Counted from the stretch's first letter, positions 44,388 to 53,377 are shown. The stretch: DNA of 64,000 bases from Rubrobacter tropicus (GCF_011492945.1 NZ_CP045119.1:1612001-1676000), one strand, 5' to 3'. Numbers and translations: made by a program. Notes: generated by a model not told the origin, from the letters alone.

Positions 44388-44788
44388 TGGTAGGCCTCGT
44401 GCTCGTCTCGCACAGCCCCAAGATCGCCGAGGGGACGGCCGACCTCGTGCGCCAGATGGCCGGAGAGGTCGAGATCGCCACCGTGGGGGGCGACGCCGAG
44501 GGCGGCTTCGGCACGGACCCCGAGGGCATAGAGGCGGCCATAAAGGGGATGGAGGCGGACGAAGTACTCGTCTTCATGGACCTCGGCAGCGCCGTGCTCT
44601 CCGCCGAGACGGTGCTCGAGATGCTCCCAGAGAAGGACCGCGCCAGGACCACCCTCGTGGACGCGCCCTTCGTGGAGGGGGCCTTCGCGGCCGGCGTCTC
44701 GGCCTCCGCCGGCTCCGACGCCGAGGAATGCGTCGAGGCGGCGATGGAGGCCCGCACCGAGCCGAAGCTGCAGGACGAAACGTCGTGA
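44387..44788 (+). CDS. dhaM: DhaM, EIIA-type phosphocarrier of dihydroxyacetone kinase
   Basis: A 133-residue PTS EIIA(Man)-like domain starting VGLVLVSHSPKIAEGTADLV, where the His of SHS is the phosphoacceptor, with VLVFMDLGSAVLSAETVLEML typical of DhaM. Only this domain is present; the HPr and EI-like domains of E. coli DhaM are absent, so general PTS proteins from elsewhere must phosphorylate it. The GTG start shares its G with the dhaL stop. Confidence 0.93.
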   Translation: MVGLVLVSHSPKIAEGTADLVRQMAGEVEIATVGGDAEGGFGTDPEGIEAAIKGMEADEVLVFMDLGSAVLSAETVLEMLPEKDRARTTLVDAPFVEGAFAAGVSASAGSDAEECVEAAMEARTEPKLQDETS

Positions 44789-44830
44789 GGCCGGCCGCGT
44801 AGACTTGGGGACCCGATAGGAGGAGAGAGC

Positions 44831-45691
44831 ATGGGCGCCACGGCGGCAAGAGGCTCGGACCTTGGACGCACCACCCACGTCGTGCCCGGCATGACCGAGG
44901 AGCAGGCGGCCAAGGCCCGCAGGCTCGACGCGCCCACCGTCGTCGTGGTCCTGCTCGTGATCCCCGCGCTCGTCCTTCATTTCTCGGAGCCGCGGGGGGC
45001 GCTCGCCGTGGCGAGCGCGGCGCTAAACTGGGCGATCTACGCCTGGTTCTTCTTCGAGTTCGTCTACATGCTCCGCCTCGCCCCGGACAACCGGGAGTTC
45101 CTGCGCCACAACAAGCTCGACCTGACGGTGCTCGTGCTCACCGTCCCTCTGCTGCCGGGGGTGCTCCAGGCGCTGTGGGTGCTGCGGCTCCTCAGGCTCA
45201 TCGACATGATGCCCGCCGTGCTCGGGCGTTTCGTCAACATCACGTTGCTTCCCTACGCGGTCGTGCTCGCGTTCATAGCCGTCTTCGGCGGCGGGCTCGC
45301 CTTCGCCAGGCTCGAAGGCGTCAGCGTCTTCGACGGGGTGTACTGGGCGAACACCACCGTAAACACCGTCGGGTACGGGGACATCTCGGCCCAGACGACG
45401 GAGGGGAAGGTCCTCTCGATGGTGTTGCAGTGGACCGGGAACGTGATCCTGGCGATGCTAATAGGCGGGGTCGCCGCTTTTGCGCAACAATTGCTTCTGG
45501 GTGAGGACGTCGAGGAATTAGAGAAAGAAGTGGACGAGTTGGAAGAAGACGTCGAGGAGGTGGAGGAGGACGTCGAGAGCCTGCTGGAGAACGTGCGGGG
45601 GATGTCGGCGACGGACCGCGTAGTCCTGCAAGAGTTGGCACACATAAGGGCGCGGCTCGATGAAGTACAACCAGGGGACCAAAGGTCCTAG
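44831..45691 (+). CDS. Two-pore-helix-type potassium channel with coiled-coil tail
   Basis: A 286-residue membrane protein. Several helices lead to the pore segment YWANTTVNTVGYGDISAQTTEG with the potassium filter TVGYGD. LRLLRLIDMMPAVLGRF before it may be a degenerate S4-like helix. The C-terminal 70 residues are a very acidic heptad region (VEELEKEVDELEEDVEEVEEDV), probably a tetrameric coiled coil. GGAGGAG precedes the ATG. It sits between dhaM and glpD, 14 bases before the glpD start. A role in osmotic balance during polyol uptake is only a guess. Confidence 0.88.
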   Translation: MGATAARGSDLGRTTHVVPGMTEEQAAKARRLDAPTVVVVLLVIPALVLHFSEPRGALAVASAALNWAIYAWFFFEFVYMLRLAPDNREFLRHNKLDLTVLVLTVPLLPGVLQALWVLRLLRLIDMMPAVLGRFVNITLLPYAVVLAFIAVFGGGLAFARLEGVSVFDGVYWANTTVNTVGYGDISAQTTEGKVLSMVLQWTGNVILAMLIGGVAAFAQQLLLGEDVEELEKEVDELEEDVEEVEEDVESLLENVRGMSATDRVVLQELAHIRARLDEVQPGDQRS

Positions 45692-45704
45692 AAAGAGAGG
45701 CCCC

Positions 45705-47453
45705 ATGAACCGCCAGATCCCCAACGACATAGGCGATTATCCCTTCGACCTCGTCGTGATCGGGGCCGGCATCAACGGCTCCGGCATCGCCCGCGACGCC
45801 GCCATGCGCGGCCTGAAGGTCCTGCTCCTCGACAAGGGCGACATCTCCGACGGCACGACCCAGTGGTCCACCCGTCTCATCCACGGGGGCCTGCGCTACC
45901 TGGAGCACTACGAGGTCCATCTTGTCAGGGAGTCCCTGGCCGAGCGGGAGAAGCTCCTTCACATAGCGCCGCACCTGGTCAAGCCGCTCCGGTTCGTGGT
46001 TCCGATCTACGAGAGGAGCAAGCGCGGGCCCGGCCTTATACGCCTCGGCATGATCGGCTACGACACCCTCTCCTTCGACAAGTCCGTACCGAACCACAAG
46101 ATGCTCTCCCGCGAGGAGGCCCTCGAACGCTACCCCGGCCTGAACCCCGAAGGCCTCCTGGGCGCCGCCACCTACTACGACGGGCAGGTCGAGTACGCCG
46201 AACGCATAGCGGTCGAGAACGCCGTGAGCGCCCGCGAGCACGGCGCCACGGTCATTACCCACGCCGAGGTCAAGCGCCTGCTCTTCGACGCCCCGGCGAA
46301 CGGCGGGCTTCCGCGGGCGGCCGGCGTCGAGTTCGAGGACGGCCTGAACGGGGGCGTGTACAAGGCCTTCGCGCCCGTGACGGTCAACGTGGCCGGGCCG
46401 TGGGTCGACCGGGTGCTCGCCGGCTCGGGCACGTTCGGGATGGACCCGCAGGAGAGCAAGGAGGACGAGGGGAAGATGATCGGGGGCACAAAGGGCTCGC
46501 ACCTGATAGTCGACCCCTTCCCCGGCGCCCCCCAGGACGCCCTGTACGTCGAGGCCCGCCGGGACGGGCGGCCTTACTTCATAGTCCCGTGGAACGGCCG
46601 CTACCTCATCGGCACCACCGACTTCCGCTACAGGGACGACCTCGACCACGTCTCCGCCAACGACGAGGAGATGGACTACCTCATAGACGAGACGAACGCC
46701 GTCGTGCCGACGGCCAACCTGACCAGGGAGAACGTGCTCTTCACGTACTCGGGCGTCAGGCCGCTCCCGTTCAAGCCCGAGGGTTCGGAGAGTTCGATCA
46801 CGCGCAGCCACGTCGTCTACGACCACGCCACGGGCCGCTCCGCCGCCGGCGGCCGGCTCACGGTCGAGGGCGCCGGCCCCAAGGCCGACGGCCTCGTCTC
46901 CATAGTAGGTGGCAAGCTGACGACCTACCGGAACCTCGCCCGCCAGACGGTCGACGTCGCCTACAAGAAACTCGGCCGGAGCGCCCCCGCCTGCGTCACC
47001 GACAAGGTCCCGCTCCCCGGCGGGGCCGTCGACGACTTCGAGAACTTCTCCGCCGAGTTCAAGGCGACGAGCGGGCTCACCGATGAGCTCTCCGAGAGGC
47101 TCCTCAGGCTCTACGGCGTCCGCGCGCCCGAGGTGCTGGACGAGGCCGGCGACGACCCGTCCCTCCGCGTCTCGCTCGCCCCCGACCCGGCCGTCGAGAC
47201 GGGCCTGATGGGGTGCGAGGTCCTCTACGCCTTCAGGCGGGAGATGGCCGAGACCCTGGCCGACGCCCTTCTCAGGCGCACCATGGTGGGCCTCGGCCCG
47301 AACGTGGCGCTGGACGTGGACGAGGCGGCGGCGAAGGTCGCGGTCGAGCACCTCGGCTGGACCGAGGATCGCGCCAGAGAGGAGGTCGAGAACTACCGTA
47401 GGTACATCGAGCGCTACAGACCCAAGCGTTTCCGCGAGCGAGAGCCGGCGTAA
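45705..47453 (+). CDS. glpD: FAD-dependent glycerol-3-phosphate dehydrogenase
   Basis: The 582-residue flavoenzyme oxidises glycerol 3-phosphate to dihydroxyacetone phosphate and passes electrons to the quinone pool. FDLVVIGAGINGSGIARDAA is the FAD loop, then SDGTTQWSTRLIHGGLRYLE, VNVAGPWVDRVL, GTTDFRYRDDLDHV and VSIVGGKLTTYRNLA, all typical of GlpD/GlpA. The ATG at 45705 follows GAGAGG; an earlier in-frame start would overlap the channel gene. It completes the glycerol route begun by GlpF and GlpK in region 3. Confidence 0.96.
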   Translation: MNRQIPNDIGDYPFDLVVIGAGINGSGIARDAAMRGLKVLLLDKGDISDGTTQWSTRLIHGGLRYLEHYEVHLVRESLAEREKLLHIAPHLVKPLRFVVPIYERSKRGPGLIRLGMIGYDTLSFDKSVPNHKMLSREEALERYPGLNPEGLLGAATYYDGQVEYAERIAVENAVSAREHGATVITHAEVKRLLFDAPANGGLPRAAGVEFEDGLNGGVYKAFAPVTVNVAGPWVDRVLAGSGTFGMDPQESKEDEGKMIGGTKGSHLIVDPFPGAPQDALYVEARRDGRPYFIVPWNGRYLIGTTDFRYRDDLDHVSANDEEMDYLIDETNAVVPTANLTRENVLFTYSGVRPLPFKPEGSESSITRSHVVYDHATGRSAAGGRLTVEGAGPKADGLVSIVGGKLTTYRNLARQTVDVAYKKLGRSAPACVTDKVPLPGGAVDDFENFSAEFKATSGLTDELSERLLRLYGVRAPEVLDEAGDDPSLRVSLAPDPAVETGLMGCEVLYAFRREMAETLADALLRRTMVGLGPNVALDVDEAAAKVAVEHLGWTEDRAREEVENYRRYIERYRPKRFREREPA

Positions 47454-47580
47454 GGAGGCTTCGGGTTACGGGCATCAGGCCGCCTCCTCCGGAGGCTCTC
47501 GGCTTCAGAGATGGGAGGTCGGGACCTCGTCCCGAACGCTGCCCCCGTAGCCTGAAACCTGATGCCTTTCAGTTCACGTT
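47454..47580. repeat. Intergenic inverted repeat with long arms
   Basis: TACGGGCATCAGGCC (about 47467-47481) is echoed in inverted form by GTAGCCTGAAACCTGATGCC (47548-47567). Between them GCCTCCTCCGGAGGC forms a small hairpin and GGGACC/GGTCCC-like words occur. It lies between glpD and the ferritin-like gene and could terminate glpD transcription. Its words differ from the TCAGC-type family. Confidence 0.6.
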
Positions 47581-47648
47581 TATCCGGGGGCCGCGGGGGT
47601 ACGATTGGACCGTAACGCCCGAAACGTTCTAGCAGGAGGTTCCGACCA

Positions 47649-48158
47649 GTGGAGACCAATCGAGGCAGCGAGGGCATCCTCTCTGAGGAGCTCGCCGACA
47701 GGCGCGACGCAATCGTCGAGCTTCTGAAGACCGCCTACTTCATGGAGCTCGAGACGGTGATGAACTACGTCACCAACTCCATCAACCCCGACGGTGTGCG
47801 GGCGCAGGAGGTCAAGGAGAACATCGAGGAGGACATCCAGGAGGAGCTGGGGCACGCGCAGCAGATCGCGGCGCGCATCAAGGAGCTCTACGGCGTGGTG
47901 CCGGGCTCGATGGACTTCAAGGCCGTGCAGGAGAAGCTGCAGCCGCCGGAGGACCAGATCGACGTGGTCCACGTCATAAAGGGCGTCATCGACGCCGAAG
48001 ACGGGGCCATCCAGCACTACACCCGCATCGTCGAGGAGACGGAGGAGGTCGACCCCGTCACCAACGACATGTTTATCGCCATCCTCCACGACGAGCAGGG
48101 TCACCGCCGCCTCTTCGAGGGCTTCCTGCGCGAGTACGAGGCCGAAGGGCTCGCGTAG
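47649..48158 (+). CDS. Ferritin-like / bacterioferritin-type protein
   Basis: A 169-residue four-helix protein with iron-ligand positions in each helix: FMELETVMNYV, EEDIQEELGHAQQIAARI, IDAEDGAIQHYTRIVEE and LHDEQGHRRLFEGFL. The E..H pairs form a diiron site as in bacterioferritin or Dps-like rubrerythrin relatives, for iron storage or peroxide removal. GTG start with AGGAGG upstream. It is monocistronic, with a strong hairpin after the stop. Confidence 0.85.
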   Translation: METNRGSEGILSEELADRRDAIVELLKTAYFMELETVMNYVTNSINPDGVRAQEVKENIEEDIQEELGHAQQIAARIKELYGVVPGSMDFKAVQEKLQPPEDQIDVVHVIKGVIDAEDGAIQHYTRIVEETEEVDPVTNDMFIAILHDEQGHRRLFEGFLREYEAEGLA

Positions 48159-48189
48159 AGGCGCCCGAAAACTCCGAGGGCACCACCCG

Positions 48190-48220
48190 GGGGGCCCGGC
48201 CGTGATGCGGCCGGGCCCCC
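48190..48220 (+). terminator. Strong intrinsic-type terminator hairpin
   Basis: GGGGGCCCGGCC and GGCCGGGCCCCC form a perfect 12-bp stem around a 7-base loop, about 30 bases after the ferritin-like gene stop. No run of T follows, but such GC-only stems are usual terminators in this kind of genome. Confidence 0.8.
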
Positions 48221-48347
48221 TCGTCGTGGGCGGGTTTCGCGGGGATGGGGGGCTGCGATATAATCCGGTTCGTCACGTGATGGAAGAGATTTATCCGAAC
48301 CGGCCTCTACCCGCCCCGCGTACCCGCGCCGGGACGAGAAAACACAC

Positions 48348-49652
48348 TTGGACGAAACCCTCTTAACCTGGCTTAACCTCTTAACGGCCCTGGTTCTCGT
48401 GGGCCTCAACGCCTTTTTCGTCGCGGCGGAGTTTGCCCTCGTCAGGGTGCGGGAGTCGCGCATCGTACAGTTGGAGCAGGAAGGTAGCGCGCGGGCCGGG
48501 GTCGTGCGCCAGACCTTGAGGGATCTGGACTCCAACCTCTCCGTCTGCCAGGTCGGCATCACCGTCGCCTCCCTCGCTCTTGGCTGGGTCGGCGAGCCCG
48601 CGGTCTCGCACCTCATAGAGCCGGTACTGCGCAACATCGGCGTCGCGAGCGACAGGGTCGTAACGGTCGTCTCGGTAATCGTCGGGTTCGGGGTCATAAC
48701 CTACGCCCACCTGGTCTTCGGGGAGCAGGCGCCCAAGTACTTCTCCATCCAGAAAGCGGAGAGGGTCTCGCTCTGGATCAGCCGCCCCCTCAACTTCTCG
48801 CGGCTCCTGCTGCGGCCCGTGGTCTGGGTCGTCAACACCTCGACGAACTTCGTTCTGAAGCCCTGGGGCATCAGGCTCGGCGAGGAGATGGAGGCCCACT
48901 CGGAGGAGGAGCTGCGCATCATGATCTCCTCGTCCACCGCCTCGGGCGTTCTGGACCCGGAAGAGCGCGAGTACCTGAACAACGTCTTCGACTTCGGGGA
49001 CCGGGTGGCGCGCGAGATCATGGTCCCCAGGCCCGACATAGAAGCCCTGCCGAGCAACGCCCCACTCGCCGAGCTGGCCGAGAGGGCAGCCTTCGGCCGC
49101 TACACGCGTTACCCGGTCTTCGAGGAGGATCTGGACAACATCCTGGGCGCCGTCCACGTCAAGGACCTGTTCCGGGCGGCGGGTGAGGACCCCAAGGGCT
49201 TCGACATCAGGGACGTGATCCGGGAGTGCCTCGTCGTCCCGGAGAACAAGCCCATCGAGCAGATCCTGCGCGAGTTTCAGACCCGCAACCTCCAGATGGC
49301 GATTGTCATAGACGAGTGGGGCTCCGTCGAGGGGCTCATCACCATAGAAGACATCATCGAAGAGATAGTGGGGGAGATCCAGGACGAGTTCGACGAGGGC
49401 GAGGCCGCCATCGAACCCATCGGCGAGGGCCTCTTCGCCATAGACGGCCGCATCCCGATTACCGACGTGAACGAGCATTTCGACCTCGACCTCCCGCACG
49501 AGGACTTCGAGACCATCGGCGGCTACGTCCTCGGTTCCCTGGGGCGCCCGCCCGAGGCCGGCGACTCCGTCGAGGCCGACGGCGCCACCTTGCACGTCAA
49601 GAGCGTGGACGGCCAGCGCGTCTCGATGCTCACCCTGCGCCGCGAGGGGTGA
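48348..49652 (+). CDS. CNNM/CorC-type membrane protein with CBS domains
   Basis: A 434-residue protein of the hemolysin C/CorC group: DUF21 membrane domain (helices from residue 8 to about 170, GLNAFFVAAEFALVRVRESR), two CBS domains (about 205-330, with REIMVPRPDIEALP and MAIVIDEWGSVEGLITIEDI) and a C-terminal CorC_HlyC domain ending LTLRREG. These proteins are linked to magnesium or cobalt homeostasis. The TTG start at 48348 has only a weak ribosome site. Monocistronic. Confidence 0.92.
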   Translation: MDETLLTWLNLLTALVLVGLNAFFVAAEFALVRVRESRIVQLEQEGSARAGVVRQTLRDLDSNLSVCQVGITVASLALGWVGEPAVSHLIEPVLRNIGVASDRVVTVVSVIVGFGVITYAHLVFGEQAPKYFSIQKAERVSLWISRPLNFSRLLLRPVVWVVNTSTNFVLKPWGIRLGEEMEAHSEEELRIMISSSTASGVLDPEEREYLNNVFDFGDRVAREIMVPRPDIEALPSNAPLAELAERAAFGRYTRYPVFEEDLDNILGAVHVKDLFRAAGEDPKGFDIRDVIRECLVVPENKPIEQILREFQTRNLQMAIVIDEWGSVEGLITIEDIIEEIVGEIQDEFDEGEAAIEPIGEGLFAIDGRIPITDVNEHFDLDLPHEDFETIGGYVLGSLGRPPEAGDSVEADGATLHVKSVDGQRVSMLTLRREG

Positions 49653-49787
49653 TCCTCCGCGCCCGCGGCGTAGCCGGACCGTTACACCCGCGTCGCCCTT
49701 CTGCAACCTTCGTCCCGTAGAGTAGCCGCGCGCCCTGGAATAGTGGCGCCGCCGGAGGTGGATACGACAGGAGAGGGAGGTGACCCG

Positions 49788-50186
49788 GTGTACTACGTCC
49801 CCTGGTGGCTGCTCGCCATCTGCCTGCCTGCCGCCGCCCTGGCCGTGTACCTGGCGCTGCGCGGCACGAACCGCTCACGCCGGAGCCTTTACGTCCTTTC
49901 GGCCGTCCTCTCCCCGGTGCTCCTGATCGGGGCCGCGGTCGTCGCCGTCGTGCTGTCCACGGTCCTTTTCGCGGTCTTCGAGCCCGCGCCGGAACCGCCC
50001 ACCCAACCCGTAAGGACGGAACCGACGACTCCCGAGCCCGCAAGCCCCACGCCGACCCCCGGGGAGACGACCACCCGGACGCCCGGGCCGACATCCTCCC
50101 CTTCGGCCTCTCCGTCGGCCTCGCCGGCCGCCTCCCCCTCGGCCTCTCCGGCGGCATCCTCCGCGTCCCCCGCGGCCGGTGGGTAA
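49788..50186 (+). CDS. Hypothetical membrane protein with Pro/Ser/Thr-rich tail
   Basis: A 132-residue protein with two N-terminal hydrophobic helices (WLLAICLPAAALAVYLAL and LLIGAAVVAVVLSTVLFAVF) and a low-complexity tail of PTTPEPASPTPTPGE and SASPSASPAASPSASPAAS. The tail would be outside the cell and disordered or glycosylated. I use the GTG at 49788 (GGAGG 7 bases upstream); a longer frame starts at 49743. No family recognised. Confidence 0.65.
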   Translation: MYYVPWWLLAICLPAAALAVYLALRGTNRSRRSLYVLSAVLSPVLLIGAAVVAVVLSTVLFAVFEPAPEPPTQPVRTEPTTPEPASPTPTPGETTTRTPGPTSSPSASPSASPAASPSASPAASSASPAAGG

Positions 50187-50313
50187 AAGCCGGGCATTCG
50201 TCCGGCCCTCTGATAACATTGCACGGTTGTTTGACCCTGAATCTCTGGCTGGATCGGCGGGTGCGTTGGAGACGGAGCGCAAGAGAGGAATAGAAGCCCT
50301 TACGACCGGGGCC

Positions 50314-51093
50314 ATGACGGACGTCTGGAGGTGGGTGCGGGGCAAGATTCCTCCCGGCGTCGAGGTCTTCGACGCCCACGCGCACATAGGCGCCGACGTG
50401 GACGGCCGGACGGTGACCGCGGAGAGCATGCGCGAGCAGATGGAGGCCGCCGGCGTCGCGAAGAGCATAGTCTTCCCGCTCAACGATCCCAACGCCCGCG
50501 ACGACTACTCGGGCCCCAACGATGTGATCTGGGCCGCCCACGAGGAGTACCCGGGCTCTTTCGTCCCCTTCTTCCGCCTCAACCCGCACCTCGACTACGA
50601 CAGGGAGTTCGATAGGTGCGTTGAGCGGGGCTTCATGGGGCTCAAGCTGCACCCCGTCTCCCAGCAGTTCGAGCTGGACGACCCGCGGGCCGTCAGGCTC
50701 TTCGCGAAGGCGGCGGAGGCCGACCTGCCGGTCCTGATACACGCCGGTTTCGCGATGCAGCGGATCGTCGAGCCCCTGCTGCCGACGATCGAGGCCCACC
50801 CCGAACTGCGCCTGATCCTGGGCCACGCCGGGATGGTCGAGATACTGGAGGCGGTGCGCGCCTTCGAGGACCACCCGAACGTGCACTTCGAGACGTCGGT
50901 GGTCCGGGCGAAGGACCTCTACGTGCTCTTCTCGACGCTCGACCCCTCGCGCATAAGCTACGGCTCGGACATCCCTTACGGGGATTTGCCTTCGACGCTG
51001 CACGGCACCCTCGCCGCGGCCGAGGCGGCGGGCGTGCCCGACGAGGCGCTGCCCGGCATCCTCTCGGAGAACATCCGGCGGTGGTTTTCGTGA
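50314..51093 (+). CDS. Amidohydrolase-family metal-dependent hydrolase
   Basis: About 259 residues of a TIM-barrel amidohydrolase (amidohydro_2 type): FDAHAHIG gives the first two His ligands, GLKLHPVSQQF, LIHAGF, LILGHAG and YGSDIPYG follow with the further His and the Asp. The family includes decarboxylases and lactonases. The start is uncertain: the ATG at 50314 is used, but the frame is open back to 50179. The GTGA overlap with the next small gene indicates an operon of four to six genes with the asparaginase and methyltransferase. Confidence 0.85.
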   Translation: MTDVWRWVRGKIPPGVEVFDAHAHIGADVDGRTVTAESMREQMEAAGVAKSIVFPLNDPNARDDYSGPNDVIWAAHEEYPGSFVPFFRLNPHLDYDREFDRCVERGFMGLKLHPVSQQFELDDPRAVRLFAKAAEADLPVLIHAGFAMQRIVEPLLPTIEAHPELRLILGHAGMVEILEAVRAFEDHPNVHFETSVVRAKDLYVLFSTLDPSRISYGSDIPYGDLPSTLHGTLAAAEAAGVPDEALPGILSENIRRWFS

Positions 51094-51404
51094 GCGCAGG
51101 AAAGAAGCCCGACGGGCGGTTGCGGGCGGCGTACCTGCTCAGGATCCACAGCTACGTGGACATCGCGGTCATCTCGATGTGGACGAACAACCCCCGCGTG
51201 GACGTGATGCTCGGCATGGTCGAGGCCAGCCTGCGCGGCGGGAGCCCCGGAGGCGCCGACGACGCGGTGCTCGAGGCCGTGCGTCCCCTCGTCAGCGAGG
51301 CGCGGGCTTACCTGGCGGACGGGGAGTTCCTCGCCGCGATGGGCAGGATGCGCGTCGCGCACGACACGCTTGCGCTGTACGTGATCCAGCTCGCCGATGA
51401 CTGA
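51090..51404 (+). CDS. Hypothetical protein in amidohydrolase-asparaginase operon
   Basis: A 104-residue, mostly helical protein (YLLRIHSYVDIAVISMWTNN, DVMLGMVEASLRGG, EARAYLADGEFLAAMGRMRVAHD). I do not recognise a family. Its GTG overlaps the TGA of the amidohydrolase and its stop overlaps the start of the asparaginase by 8 bases, so it is surely translated with them. The heptad-like helices suggest a small helical bundle or an adaptor. Confidence 0.7.
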   Translation: MSAGKKPDGRLRAAYLLRIHSYVDIAVISMWTNNPRVDVMLGMVEASLRGGSPGGADDAVLEAVRPLVSEARAYLADGEFLAAMGRMRVAHDTLALYVIQLADD

Positions 51405-52395
51405 GCTGCCAGAGAACGAAGCGGGTCTCCCGGAAGATCTCCCACTCGTGGCCATCCGGCGCGGGGCCATCGTCGAGAGCGTCCACAGGGGCCGCTTCGT
51501 CTTCTGCGACCCCTCGGGGAATGTTCTGGACGCGGCGGGCGACCCGGATGCCTACGTCTACGCGCGCTCCTCGGCCAAGCCTTTCCAGGCGCTCCCGCTC
51601 CTCCTTTCTGGCGCGGCGGACACCTTTGGCCTCTCGGACGCTGAGTTGGCCGTCGCCTGCGCCTCCCACAACGCCGAGGAGCCGCACCTCGAAGCCGTGC
51701 GTTCTTTGCTCCAGAAAGCGGGGCTCTCAGAGGACGACCTCCAGAGCGGCGCCCACCCGCCGATGTACGCGCCGGAGGCGGCGAAGCTGACCCGGGCGGG
51801 GGACGAGCCGCGTCCGATCCACGGCAACTGCTCGGGAAAGCACGCGGGTATGCTCGCCGTCTGCGCCCACGAGGGGCTCGCGACTGGCGGCTACCGTAGC
51901 CCGGATCACCCCCTCCAACTCCGCATCCTGGAACTCGTGGCCGAAGTCTGCGGCCTGCGAAACGATGAGGTGCTGGTGGCCGGCGACGACTGCGGCGTGC
52001 CGGCCTTCGCGTTGCCCCTGAAGAACCTCGCCACCGGCTTTGCCCGGATCACGACAGGAGATGGGCTCTCCGATGAGGTCGCCGCCGCCGCGGCGAGGGT
52101 TTGGCGCGCGATGCGGGCCCACCCCTTCATGGTCGCGGGTACCGGCCGCCTGGACACGGAACTGATGGGGTCTACCGACCTCGTGTGCAAGAGTGGCGCT
52201 GAGGGCGTGTTCGCCGCCGGCAGTTCGGATGGCTGGGGGCTTGCGATCAAGATTTCGGACGGCGGGGGACGTGCCGTCCGTCCCGCGGCCGTCGCCGCCC
52301 TCGGAGGCCGCGGGGTGGGGGTTACGGGGGACGAGCGGCGTGCCACGCGCGGCCTGCACGGCGAGGTGGTGGGGGAGATCGGCCCGCTGTTTTGA
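51397..52395 (+). CDS. Asparaginase, Rhizobium etli ReAV (type 3) family
   Basis: A 332-residue enzyme with the signature of the asparaginase class first known from Rhizobium etli: RSSAKPFQALPLL (Ser-Lys pair), VACASHNAEEPH, HGNCSGKHAGMLAVC, AGDDCGVPAFALPL and DLVCKSGAEGVF. The conserved Ser/Lys pairs and Cys residues of the zinc site are all seen. It hydrolyses L-asparagine to aspartate and ammonia. The ATG overlaps the preceding small gene. C-terminus ends normally. Confidence 0.93.
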   Translation: MTELPENEAGLPEDLPLVAIRRGAIVESVHRGRFVFCDPSGNVLDAAGDPDAYVYARSSAKPFQALPLLLSGAADTFGLSDAELAVACASHNAEEPHLEAVRSLLQKAGLSEDDLQSGAHPPMYAPEAAKLTRAGDEPRPIHGNCSGKHAGMLAVCAHEGLATGGYRSPDHPLQLRILELVAEVCGLRNDEVLVAGDDCGVPAFALPLKNLATGFARITTGDGLSDEVAAAAARVWRAMRAHPFMVAGTGRLDTELMGSTDLVCKSGAEGVFAAGSSDGWGLAIKISDGGGRAVRPAAVAALGGRGVGVTGDERRATRGLHGEVVGEIGPLF

Positions 52396-52402
52396 GCCTG
52401 CC

Positions 52403-53377
52403 GTGAACTACACGGAGCTCGACTGGCGGTGGGCGATCCTGCTCGGTGCGGCCCTGCGAGACGGGCTGCTCGAGGCCGTCGCCGAGCGTCCGTCTTCGTC
52501 CGCCGACGTTGCCGGCGACCTCGGTCTCGACGCGCGGGCCGTCCACGTCGTCCTCTCGGCCCTCGCCGAGCTCGGGGTGTTGGTCGAGGGTGACGACGGT
52601 TTCTTGCTGGGCGAGGAGCACAGGGGGCCGCTTCTGGTGGCGGAGCATCCCGAATACGTGGGGCAGAGCGTGGTGCATCGGTTCGAGTTGATGGGGAGCT
52701 GGAGTCGGCTGCCCGAGGTCCTGCGCACCGGCAGGCCCATCGAGGATCGGACCGCGCCCGACTTCGGCGGCGCGGCGACGTTTATAGCGGCCATGCGGCG
52801 CGGGGCCATGCCCGGAGCCGAGGCCGTTGCCGCCTCCGTTCTGCCCCGGTTGCCGGAAGGGGCGCGGATACTCGACGTGGGCGGTGGGCCCGGCACCAAC
52901 GCCGAGGCGTTCGCGCGTGGCGGGGCGCGTGTAACGGTTCTGGACCGTCCAGTAGTCATAGACCTTATGCGGAGCACCCTACACGCGGCGGGCGTCGAGA
53001 CGGTCGCGGGCGACATGAACGAGGGGCTTCCCGAGGGGCCCTTCGACGCGGTCTACTTCGGCAACACCTCCCACATGTACGGGCCGCGGGAGAACCTGGC
53101 GCTCCTCGCCAGGATGCGCGGCTCGCTCGCGCCTGCCGGCCTGCTGGTGGTCAGGGAGTTCGTGCGGGGCCTGGGCGAGGACGCCGCCCTCTTCGCGGTC
53201 AACATGCTCGTGACGACCGCGCGCGGCAACACGTACACGGCCGAAGAGTACGAAGGCTGGCTCGCGCGGGCCGGGTACGAGGGCGTCGAGTTCGAGCCCG
53301 TTCCGGGCAGGAGCACGCACCTGATCTTCGCCCGCAAAACCCGTCCGACCTCGACGGAGGAGCCGGCGCGTGCGTGA
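52403..53377 (+). CDS. SAM-dependent O-methyltransferase (winged-helix type)
   Basis: A 324-residue methyltransferase with an N-terminal dimerisation winged helix (LDWRWAILLGAALRDGLLEAV... to LLGEEHRGP) and a Rossmann domain: ILDVGGGPGTNAEAFARGG binds SAM, then VTVLDRPVVIDLM and GLLVVREFVRG. This is the family-2 O-methyltransferase fold of secondary metabolism. GTG start at 52403, 7 bases after the asparaginase stop. It overlaps a NHLP-like small protein by 8 bases. Substrate unknown. Confidence 0.85.
   Translation: MNYTELDWRWAILLGAALRDGLLEAVAERPSSSADVAGDLGLDARAVHVVLSALAELGVLVEGDDGFLLGEEHRGPLLVAEHPEYVGQSVVHRFELMGSWSRLPEVLRTGRPIEDRTAPDFGGAATFIAAMRRGAMPGAEAVAASVLPRLPEGARILDVGGGPGTNAEAFARGGARVTVLDRPVVIDLMRSTLHAAGVETVAGDMNEGLPEGPFDAVYFGNTSHMYGPRENLALLARMRGSLAPAGLLVVREFVRGLGEDAALFAVNMLVTTARGNTYTAEEYEGWLARAGYEGVEFEPVPGRSTHLIFARKTRPTSTEEPARA

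Noticed and set aside
45321-47351. 676-codon open frame on the minus strand
   Set aside because: It lies opposite the potassium channel and glpD; high GC leaves such shadow frames open.
50179-50313. N-terminal extension of the amidohydrolase
   Set aside because: Codons before the ATG at 50314 show no family similarity and overlap the previous gene's end; not fully excluded.
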